Position numbers and translations under genes: made by a program. Positions 21,301 to 28,026 of a DNA stretch of 33,446 nucleotides are shown here, in pieces. The stretch is taken from assembly GCA_003230015.1 (NCBI GenBank), contig QIGO01000185.1:1-33446 (forward strand), in the 5' to 3' direction. Numbering within the stretch: position 1 is the first letter of the stretch; each line of letters opens with the position of its first letter. The notes beneath the pieces were generated by a model. That model searched no databases. It had not been told where the DNA came from and saw nothing but the letters and a program-made list of their open reading frames with translations. Origin of the DNA: Alphaproteobacteria bacterium. Its GTDB lineage: Bacteria > Pseudomonadota > Alphaproteobacteria > UBA6615.

Positions 21301-21747
21301 CAGGTTCGTGTCGCCATGGACGCCGCCAAGTTGGAGATGCAGGCGCCGTACTTTCGCGCCCAGCTGGCCGAGACGCTAGGACAGGTCGGGCAGGCGGAAC
21401 AAGGGTTGTCGCTGCTCGACGAGGCGCTGGCCATCGTGGAACACACGGACGAACAATTTTTCGAGGCCGAGATTCACCGCCTCAGGGGAGAGCTGCTGCT
21501 TTCGCGCTCGGCGCGGAGCAAGACCAAAGCCGAGGCCGCGTTCCGCCAAGCCATCGAGACGGCCGGCGGGCAGGAGGCCAAGTTGCTGGAGCTACGCGCC
21601 GCGACGAGCCTCGCGCGGTTGTGGGGCGAGAACACGAAGCGCGCCGAGGCCCGCGAGCTCCTCGCGCCTGTCTACGGCTGGTTCGCCGAGGGCTTCGACA
21701 CTCCCGACCTCAAGGACGCGAAGGCACTTCTCGACGAGCTTCGTTGA
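18373..21747 (+). CDS. SAM domain - class III adenylate/guanylate cyclase - AAA ATPase - TPR multidomain protein
   Basis: N-term SAM (IGEWLDGLGLGRYAEAFADNEIDLHALPHITEEDLKQVGI); cyclase (LTVMFCDLVGSTALAE ... AKYIGDGLLVYFGYPQAHEDDARRAV ... VGRTPNVAARLEG); Walker A SGEAGVGKS, Walker B VLIVLEDAHWID; TPR-like C-terminal third. Confidence 0.93.
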   Translation: MASDIGEWLDGLGLGRYAEAFADNEIDLHALPHITEEDLKQVGIALGARRQLLSAIAELGDLDEPATADERSDKRSASAEAERRQLTVMFCDLVGSTALAEWLDPEDLRDVIRAYQETCAEAVERFEGHIAKYIGDGLLVYFGYPQAHEDDARRAVMAGLGIVAGLDTLNRRLGAGHGVELSVRVGIHTGFVIVGEMGGGETREADAIVGRTPNVAARLEGLAEPNTVAISAATQRLVVGLFDYDDLGPQELKGVSKPVRIFRVLGESAARSRFEAAVERGLTPLVGREEEVALISKRWEQARDGESQVVVLSGEAGVGKSRIVRAVRERLEGEPHSRILYYCSPYHQNSALYPVIDQFERILRFARDDGPAQKLDKLEAALENIGLAVAETAPLFASLHSIPADGRYPPLELAPEQLKARTLEAIVSVFQAMAAQAPVLIVLEDAHWIDPSSVELLGLAIARLSAARVLMIITCRPEFEPPWASETHFSSLALNRLGRRDAAAMVANVTGRKALPSEVLNQIIARTDGVPLYVEELTKTVLESGVLKEEGDGYVLTGPLPPFAIPASLQDSLMARLDRLAPVKEVAQLAAVLGRMFERDLLAAASPLGGGDLDNALEQLVGAGLVYRRGLAPNETFEFKHALVQEAAYHSLLKTTRQQHHARVAQVIEERFPETTETQPELLARHFFEAGLAEAAVPHFHRAGQRAAERSANLEAIAHLAKGIELLATLPDTPERAKQELALQIALGPAIMASRGFMVSEVERAYLRARELSRQLRDEKWRFTADWGLWLFNTSRARHQTARGLVGDLRTTAEHKDDPALHLQTCHAAWTTDLFLGRFGSSRDHSEQGRGLYDSHEHRAHKFLYGGHDPGVCGRSFGGMALCLLGYPDQAVERANEAVALAEQLAHPNSAANALCFAAFTNQILRDLPRCGELADAAVALAKEHGNAFFLMLATHVRGYSLAQQGLADKGIEMMRQVRVAMDAAKLEMQAPYFRAQLAETLGQVGQAEQGLSLLDEALAIVEHTDEQFFEAEIHRLRGELLLSRSARSKTKAEAAFRQAIETAGGQEAKLLELRAATSLARLWGENTKRAEARELLAPVYGWFAEGFDTPDLKDAKALLDELR

Positions 21748-21847
21748 CTTTGCTCGAGTCGCTGTGACCGGCCGTCGCGGCTGCACGCATGTCCGTTTAT
21801 GGCTGGCTATGAGCTGTAGTCAGGGCCACCTCACCGGTGCGCCCGCT

Positions 21848-21932
21848 CTTGTTAAGGGTTGTCCGACGCCTGCCGTGTCTGTGCGACTGCCGCGCACTTT
21901 ATCGGCAGGCGTCGGACAACCCTTTATACAAG
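21848..21932. repeat. Long inverted repeat (22 bp perfect, extended to about 28 bp with a small internal loop)
   Basis: AAGGGTTGTCCGACGCCTGCCG (21854-21875) and CGGCAGGCGTCGGACAACCCTT (21903-21924), with outer CTTGT/ACAAG arms and an inner GTGCG/CGCAC pair in the loop. Confidence 0.85.
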
Positions 21933-22235
21933 TCTCGATGATGATGACCCATAGAGATTTGGCATAAGTTCAATTTATTAGAGCTGCGACAACCCAACCG
22001 TAGAATCGCTGCCGTCCACGGTTTTGGGCGCCATTTAAGCCGAAACCAATGTGACTCCGTCCGCCATTTGCTTCAAACTAGGCCGCGGATTGGGGGGACT
22101 TGGCGCTAATACAGTCCGTCAGGGGATCGTTACTAACCGGTCCGCGACGCGCTGTTTTATTCTTGGCCCGCCATTTCCGCCAATTGATTTCGGTCAAGCC
22201 GTCTAAAACAGATATTAACCGGGAGGCGTACTCTT

Positions 22236-23105
22236 ATGGACCTCAGGTTTAATCTATTCAAAATGCTCACTTTGCTGGGCGCGGGCATGTTGTTCAGCCT
22301 GACCGCCTATTCGGGCGCCATGGCGCACGGAGAAAAGAGCGTCGGCGTCAGCCAGGATGCCGGCGGTAAGGTCAAATGGATAATGCCGGGGCCGCGCATG
22401 CTGGATCCCGTTGTCTTCGGTTCGCCGGCGCAGCCGACCGCGTTCAAGAAAGACATTGGCGTGCCGGTCAAAATGCGCAAGGTTTCCGCCGACGGGAAAT
22501 CCTTCACGATGACCGCCGGCCCGACCCCGTTCTCCGATCGATTCAAGCCGGTGACGGGCTCCTTTTCCATGGATTTGACCGATGTTTCACGCTTCGATTC
22601 GATGCAATCGAAAGACCGCGCGAGCGGCGAATTTCGCTTCACCGACCCGTCCGGCAAGAACAACTACGTGGTCAAGATCAAGAAGTTCATTCCCATGGGG
22701 CCGGGCCGCCAATTTTTCGGTGGCGTGCTGATCGATGGATTCCTGCACGGCACCACCGGGTTCGGAACCGCGCTCATGCCAACCATGTACAGTTACGGCG
22801 CCTTCTGGGTGGTCGGCGAACTCAGCATCAACGGCAAGGTTGTCGCTGGCAACCGGCTCGTCCATGTCATGACGTCAGAGAACGTGCGGTCGCCCGAGAG
22901 TTCAGGTTACAAACTTCTGATGGACAAAGACCTGCCGCACAAGGGCATTCAGACCCATCTGATCCTGCCGCCGACGGTGGTGACGCCCGAGGGTCTCAAG
23001 CCGGGGCCCGTCCCAAGCGGGTTCAAATTGCCCAACGGCGAGGACCAACCCTTCATCCACATTATGTATGACACGAACAAAATGACGGGCTTGCCCATCC
23101 TCTGA
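22236..23105 (+). CDS. Secreted hypothetical protein (289 aa)
   Basis: RBS-like GGGAGG upstream; signal peptide MLTLLGAGMLFSLTAYSGAMAHG; full-length ORF with clean stop. Confidence 0.75.
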   Translation: MDLRFNLFKMLTLLGAGMLFSLTAYSGAMAHGEKSVGVSQDAGGKVKWIMPGPRMLDPVVFGSPAQPTAFKKDIGVPVKMRKVSADGKSFTMTAGPTPFSDRFKPVTGSFSMDLTDVSRFDSMQSKDRASGEFRFTDPSGKNNYVVKIKKFIPMGPGRQFFGGVLIDGFLHGTTGFGTALMPTMYSYGAFWVVGELSINGKVVAGNRLVHVMTSENVRSPESSGYKLLMDKDLPHKGIQTHLILPPTVVTPEGLKPGPVPSGFKLPNGEDQPFIHIMYDTNKMTGLPIL

Positions 23106-23194
23106 CGGCCATTGTCACGTTGATCGGGGGCGGCTGGCCGAAACAAAAAACCGCCGCTCGATCAGAGCGACCCGTCCGTACAGCAGGTTAAGAT

Positions 23195-23214
23195 GGTTGC
23201 GGGGGCCCGCAACC
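23195..23214. repeat. Short GC-rich hairpin downstream of the secreted protein gene (possible terminator)
   Basis: GGTTGCGGG-gg-CCCGCAACC, perfect 9-bp arms; no strong T-tract. Confidence 0.45.
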
Positions 23215-23438
23215 GTCGATGTCAGCAGGGCCTTTTCCAAGCTGCGGCATAGTGAGCCAAATACATCCAAGAACTAGTTCGACACCTGTAATTCGCGTTG
23301 TGGGTACAAAGCCGCTCAGCACCGTGGTCGAAGAGAAAGAATATTTGGAACATAGGTTATTGCGCATCTACGAGCGATACTACATGCGTGCCAGGTCCCA
23401 GTACGTCGACCGCAATTTCTATCAGATGCGGATGACGA

Positions 23439-24041
23439 GTGTAGAACAACACCTGCGTCCGCGCGGACAGCACCACCGAACTCGACAAGGGCCATGGCCG
23501 CATCGAGACCCGCACGGCCAGCCTCAGTAGCGAAATTGCTTGGCTTCAGGACAGCCATCACTGGCCCGGACTCGAGGCCATCGGCAAGGTCGTCGCCAGC
23601 CGCCAGATCGGCCGCCGCACCAGCACCGAGACCCGCACCTATCTGCTCAGCAAGGCCTTCGCGCCCGAGCGCTTCAACGCTATCGTGCGCAGCCACTGGA
23701 GCATTGAAAACCAACTCCACTGGGTGCTCGACGTGTTCTTCAACGAGAATCAGGCCAGAAACCGCAAGGACCACGGACCGCAGAACCTGGCCCTGCTGCG
23801 CAAGCTCGCCCTCAACCTCGCCAAGCTCGAACCCTCAAAAGGCTCCATGCGCGGTAAGCTCAAGCGCGCCGGTTGGGATAACGCCTTCCTCGCCACCATG
23901 CTCTCACAGTTCGCCGATCCTCAAATGCGATGGCCCTGTACGAACCGCCTGCCCCTTCGTCCTTATCCACAGGTTCGACGCAAGAACGGCCAGAATCAGC
24001 GGCACCACCAGGAGGTTCACCATCGACCAGCCAAGAGCTGA
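23439..24041 (+). pseudogene. ISAs1-family transposase remnant (C-terminal part; N-terminus missing, 3' frame runs on into neighbouring sequence)
   Basis: Frame open after a TAG near 23439: GRIETRTASLSSEIAWLQDSHHWPGLEAIGKVVASRQ...TYLLSKAFAPERFNAIVRSHWSIENQLHWVLDVFFNENQARNRKDHGPQNLALLRKLALNLAKL, matching the ISAs1 DDE transposase C-terminal signature. Recognisable homology ends around 23925. Confidence 0.88.
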
Positions 24042-25154
24042 ATAGACGGCACCCGAACTCAACGCCGACACCGCGACCATACCGAACACCATGAAGTCGT
24101 TTAGTGCCTGGGTTTTCGCTTGCTCGGCCTGGCTGGGAACTGTGGTCAGCAAACTCGTGCCCCCGATAAACATGAAGTTCCAGGCGATACCCACCAAAAA
24201 CAGCCCCATCCAGAACTGCCACAACCCATTGCCGGAGAGATTCACCGCCACCGCCGCCGCCGCCAGCACCGCCCCCGTTGCGATCACGTTCAAGACCCCC
24301 ACCCGCCTGATAAGGGCGCCGGTGAAGAAGCTCGGCGCGAACATACCAAGGGCATGCCATTGAATGACAAAAGCCGTATCCCCAAAACTATGGGACCCAC
24401 CGGCCATCGCCAGCGGCGTCGAGGTCATCACCAGATTCATCGCCGCATATCCGAACATGGCGCTAACCACGGCAACGATAAATGTTGGCAGCCGGCAGAT
24501 TTCTCCCAGTGGCCGCCCACTGCCCCGCCGGACCCGGGCCGGCGGCTTCGGCACCTCCAGAAACAACAGGATCACCACCGCCGCGAGCTGCAACATGGCA
24601 ACAGCCGCATAGGAGCCGGCGAAAATCGCCGCCGCCAGCAGGTCGCGCGACCAAATCGCCAGGCTCGGTCCCACGAAAGCCGCGACGACGCCGCCCGCCA
24701 AGACCAGGCTGATTGCCCGGCTGCGGTAATTCTCCGAAGCCGCGTCCGCGGCCGCGAACCGGTACAATTGCCCGAACGCCGCGCCCGCGCCCATAAATGC
24801 CGACGCCAGGCAGAAAAGCCAGAAATTGGCGTCTATAATGGCGTAAACGCCAAGCCCGGATCCGCTCATCCCGACGCCCAGACCAATTATGAACCCCAAC
24901 TGCCTGCCCACATGACGCATCAGCAGCGAGGCGGGAATTGTCGCCAACGCCGTGGCCACGAACTGAAACGCCAACGGCACCGTGGCAAAAACCTTGACCT
25001 CGGCCAGGCCGAAGCCAATCAGCGCCACGATCGTGATAAGCAACCCCTGCCCGGACATAAACAGGGCCTGGCACGCCGCCAGCAGACCGACATTTTTGGC
25101 ACTTTTTGAAATCCACATGGCGCCGACAATCGGCAATCTCACGACCGCGCGCAA
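23904..25154 (-). CDS. MFS transporter; C-terminus probably altered by the adjacent IS remnant
   Basis: About 12 TM segments; the last codons (GPSHLRIGEL) are antisense to the ISAs1 remnant. Confidence 0.8.
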   Translation of the reverse strand: MRAVVRLPIVGAMWISKSAKNVGLLAACQALFMSGQGLLITIVALIGFGLAEVKVFATVPLAFQFVATALATIPASLLMRHVGRQLGFIIGLGVGMSGSGLGVYAIIDANFWLFCLASAFMGAGAAFGQLYRFAAADAASENYRSRAISLVLAGGVVAAFVGPSLAIWSRDLLAAAIFAGSYAAVAMLQLAAVVILLFLEVPKPPARVRRGSGRPLGEICRLPTFIVAVVSAMFGYAAMNLVMTSTPLAMAGGSHSFGDTAFVIQWHALGMFAPSFFTGALIRRVGVLNVIATGAVLAAAAVAVNLSGNGLWQFWMGLFLVGIAWNFMFIGGTSLLTTVPSQAEQAKTQALNDFMVFGMVAVSALSSGAVYSALGWSMVNLLVVPLILAVLASNLWIRTKGQAVRTGPSHLRIGEL

Positions 25155-25161
25155 GCCCGCG

Positions 25162-25620
25162 TCAGCTTCGGTTCAGGGCCTGCACCAGCACATCGCGCAC
25201 GGCATCCTCGCCCAGCCGCCTGACGATGACGGTCTTCATCCGGCGTTTGATTTGGGCGATGGAGAACTCCCGCCCGAGGCGTTCCTCACGCGCCGACAAC
25301 CGCTGCAACTCCTGAATGAGGGCATCGCGCAGCTTCGTGTGACGCACCGCTGCGGCCGCCGCCAGCGTCTCACTGGCCATTTCGAGGGTGAAAACGGCGG
25401 AAATTCGGCCCACCCCCCCATCTTTGCGAAAGACTGTCACGATCAGCGGCGCGATCGTCAAATAGACGCCTTCCACCCGCGCCCCCCGGCTACCGTCGTG
25501 AGCCGGGCTCTCGCCGTCTCCGTCGGCCGCGGCATAGGCCGGCGCCGCAAACAGCCAGATCGCGATCCCGAAGAGGCCAATCAACGATCCAAGACGCACC
25601 TTACCGGGCTCCAAAATCAT
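25162..25620 (-). CDS. Secreted/anchored FliL-like protein (copy 2)
   Basis: Signal peptide ending AAPAYA; VYLTIAPLIVTVFRKDGGVGRISAVFTLEM ... LRDALIQELQRL ... IKRRMKTVIVRRLGEDAVRDVLVQ. Confidence 0.6.
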   Translation of the reverse strand: MILEPGKVRLGSLIGLFGIAIWLFAAPAYAAADGDGESPAHDGSRGARVEGVYLTIAPLIVTVFRKDGGVGRISAVFTLEMASETLAAAAAVRHTKLRDALIQELQRLSAREERLGREFSIAQIKRRMKTVIVRRLGEDAVRDVLVQALNRS

Positions 25621-26131
25621 TGATATTGCGTATCAGGACACCCGCCACCACATCCTCGCCAAGCACCGCATCGCTCGCTTTGGCCAGCCTCGTCTTAACC
25701 TCTTCCATATCGATCCGCTCACGCGCCGATTGCACCAGCGGCGGCGAACTCAGCGCCAACAGATAAGCGTCGCGCAGCTGGCGTTTGTTGCCCGCCACCA
25801 CCTCGATGTCGCCACCCGCGGCCACCTCCAGGGTCAGCAACAGCGACAGATTGCGCCGCCGGCCGTCCGATTGTCGCGCCTGCACCATGAACCACTCCAG
25901 GTCCACATACTCAGGCCCCCCACCGCCTTCTTCATATCCCTCGTCGCCTTCTTCATATCCCTCGCCGCCTTCTTCCGGCGCATCCTCGGCCGCCCTGGCT
26001 TCGCCGAGCCACCCGCCAACGGCCATCATCGCCAGGACCAGCAACACCGGCCGCCGGCCCATCGATCCGCTAGATCGCTCAGAAATGTCTGTATCCGCCT
26101 GTCGGCACATCAACGAAATGTCCTTTTTCAT
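25601..26131 (-). CDS. Secreted FliL-like protein with acidic Gly/Glu/Tyr repeat linker (copy 1)
   Basis: Signal segment (VLLVLAMMAVGGWLGEARA), EEGGEGYEEGDEGYEEGGGG linker, then VDLEWFMVQARQSDGRRRNLSLLLTLEV ... LRDAYLLAL ... VKTRLAKASDAVLGEDVVAGVLIRNIND. Exact start uncertain (overlaps thiL end). Confidence 0.6.
   Translation of the reverse strand: MKKDISLMCRQADTDISERSSGSMGRRPVLLVLAMMAVGGWLGEARAAEDAPEEGGEGYEEGDEGYEEGGGGPEYVDLEWFMVQARQSDGRRRNLSLLLTLEVAAGGDIEVVAGNKRQLRDAYLLALSSPPLVQSARERIDMEEVKTRLAKASDAVLGEDVVAGVLIRNINDFGAR
25926..25975. repeat. 21-bp in-frame tandem repeat, about 2.4 copies
   Basis: ccttcttcatatccctcgtcg (25926-25946), ccttcttcatatccctcgccg (25947-25967), then partial ccttcttc. 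Confidence 0.85.
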
Positions 26132-27053
26132 CGAGCACCCTCAAGCCTTCCGCCGCGGTAATCCGGCCAACCTTGGTTAACGCAAGATCTAAACGCTGTT
26201 CCAGATCGCCGATCCCGGCTTCGGCCGGGATCGTAAACAGGAGCTCATAATCGTCGCCACGATCCAGCAGGCTAGCGTCCATAGGTTGACCTTCTGTTAC
26301 CACCCCCTGGGCGACAGGCACCTCGCCAAGGCCCAATTCGGCCCCCACGCGGGAGGCTTTGGCTAATTTGGCAAGATCCCCCAGCAGACCGTCCGATATG
26401 TCCATGGCGGCCGTCGCCAGGCCCCGCAAGGCCCGTCCCAGGGCCAGCCTCGGCACCGGCATCCGATAACGGCTGATGGCCGCCTCCAGCGCCGCCGCGG
26501 GGAGCTGCGGCGGATCTCCCTTTAGCGCTGCCAAACCAACGGCCGCACCGCCGATCGCCCCGGACACATAGATATTATCGCCGGCCCGCGCCCCCGACCG
26601 CCGCAGCGCCTCGCCGGCCGGCACCACCCCCATCGCCGTCAGCGACAAGGTTAACGGCCCGGGCGTTTTTACGCTATCGCCGCCCACCAGCGTAATGCCG
26701 AATTCCGCCTGATCGGCCGCCAGGCCGGCGGCGAAGCCGGCCAGCCAGTCCCCATCGACCCAGTCTGGCAAAATCGTCGCCAGCGTATAGGACCGCGGTT
26801 CCGCCCCCATGGCCGCCAGATCCGACAGATTGACCCGCAGCAGCTTCGCACCGATGGTCTCGGGCGGATCGTCAGGCAGGAAGTGAACCCCGGCCACCAT
26901 CGCATCGCTGGTCACCACCAGCGACTGTCCAGGTTCCACCCATAAGGCGGCGGCGTCATCCAGGAGGCCGAATGCACCCGCCTCTCCGCGCGCCAAGGGC
27001 GCGAAGTATTTGGCGATCAGACCGAATTCATCCAGCGCCGGCTGTCGCGCCAT
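26079..27053 (-). CDS. thiL: Thiamine-phosphate kinase
   Basis: Start MARQPALDEFGLIAKYFAPLA; LLDDAAALWVEPGQSLVVTSDAMVAGVHFLPDDPPETIGAKLLRVNLSDLAAMGA; GGDSVKTPGPLTLS. Confidence 0.95.
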   Translation of the reverse strand: MARQPALDEFGLIAKYFAPLARGEAGAFGLLDDAAALWVEPGQSLVVTSDAMVAGVHFLPDDPPETIGAKLLRVNLSDLAAMGAEPRSYTLATILPDWVDGDWLAGFAAGLAADQAEFGITLVGGDSVKTPGPLTLSLTAMGVVPAGEALRRSGARAGDNIYVSGAIGGAAVGLAALKGDPPQLPAAALEAAISRYRMPVPRLALGRALRGLATAAMDISDGLLGDLAKLAKASRVGAELGLGEVPVAQGVVTEGQPMDASLLDRGDDYELLFTIPAEAGIGDLEQRLDLALTKVGRITAAEGLRVLDEKGHFVDVPTGGYRHF

Positions 27054-27552
27054 CGCCACGCCCGCCCATTTCGTCCTCGCGCAAAACCCGGCCCAGTTTA
27101 TCCAGCACCCCATTCACCAGGCCCGGCTCTTTGCCGCCGTAGAAGGAGTGCGTTACCTCGACATACTCGTTGATCGTCACCCGCGGCGGCACATCGCTTC
27201 GCGACCGCAATTCATAGGCACCGCACATCATGATCGCCCGCAGCACGACTTCCAGGCGCTCCAGGCGCGCCTCGTCTTTCAAGGCCCCGCCGACAAGTTC
27301 GGCCAGCGCCTCTTTCGCCGTGACGACCCCGCGCACCAAATCGAGGAACAGGCTGCGGTCGGCATCCCGTCCCAGCCGGAAGCGCACGAACTCCTCGACC
27401 ACGGTTTCCACCGCGCTACCGGTTATGTCCATTTGATAGAGCGCCTGCACGGCCAGCAGGCGGGCCACGCTGCGGCCGTTTCCGCCCGGTCGCGGGCGTT
27501 TGCTTTTTTTGCCGTCTGCTCCGGTCGAAACTTCAGCACTCATAATCGGCAA
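27028..27552 (-). CDS. nusB: Transcription antitermination factor NusB
   Basis: ARLLAVQALYQMDITG ... YELRSRSDVPPRVTINEYVEVTHSFYGGKEPGLVNGVLDKL; between ribH and thiL. Confidence 0.95.
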   Translation of the reverse strand: MPIMSAEVSTGADGKKSKRPRPGGNGRSVARLLAVQALYQMDITGSAVETVVEEFVRFRLGRDADRSLFLDLVRGVVTAKEALAELVGGALKDEARLERLEVVLRAIMMCGAYELRSRSDVPPRVTINEYVEVTHSFYGGKEPGLVNGVLDKLGRVLREDEMGGRGDGATAGAG

Positions 27553-27561
27553 TCCACCCGC

Positions 27562-28026
27562 CTAACGGGGATATAAATGCAATTGTGTTTTGATGCCGAT
27601 CATCCGCAAACAGGTGTAGGCCGCCGCCCCGCCCTTGTTAAGCCCATCCACCGCTGCCCTGGTTTCGGCCTGCTCACGGTTATCGACGGTCAGGATGCCG
27701 TTGCCCAGGGCCAAACAATAGCGGCAGGCCAAATCCTGCAGCGCCCGGGCCGTTGCCTCGCAGATGACGTCGTAATGGCTGGTCTCGCCCCGGATCACGC
27801 ACCCTAACGCCACATAGCCGTCGAAGCGGCGGCGGCCGGCATAGAACTCCATCGAACGCACGGCCATGGCGATCGCCGCCGGCACTTCGAACGCACCGGG
27901 CACGGCCAGCCTCTCGAAGGTCGCCCCGGCCTTTTCAAGCTCGCTGGCGGCACCCTTCGCCAGCTCCTCGGCGATATCGTCGTAATACTGCCCTTCGACA
28001 ATCATGATATGTGGCTGATCGGACAT
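27562..28026 (-). CDS. ribH: 6,7-dimethyl-8-ribityllumazine synthase
   Basis: VPGAFEVPAAI ... FDGYVALGCVIRGETSHYDVICE ... LGNGILTVDNREQAETRA. Confidence 0.96.
   Translation of the reverse strand: MSDQPHIMIVEGQYYDDIAEELAKGAASELEKAGATFERLAVPGAFEVPAAIAMAVRSMEFYAGRRRFDGYVALGCVIRGETSHYDVICEATARALQDLACRYCLALGNGILTVDNREQAETRAAVDGLNKGGAAAYTCLRMIGIKTQLHLYPR

Noticed and set aside
23117-23163. Imperfect stem TGATCGggggCGGC...GCCGctCGATCA after the secreted protein gene
   Set aside because: Gapped arms and no T-tract; too weak to call a terminator beside the better hairpin at 23195-23214.
23219-23530. 103-aa ORF upstream of the transposase remnant
   Set aside because: Ends inside the IS remnant in another frame; no recognisable family; probably chance or junction ORF.
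24120-25109. 329-aa plus-strand ORF opposite the second MFS gene
   Set aside because: Arg/His/Gln-rich shadow ORF antisense to a clear MFS CDS.
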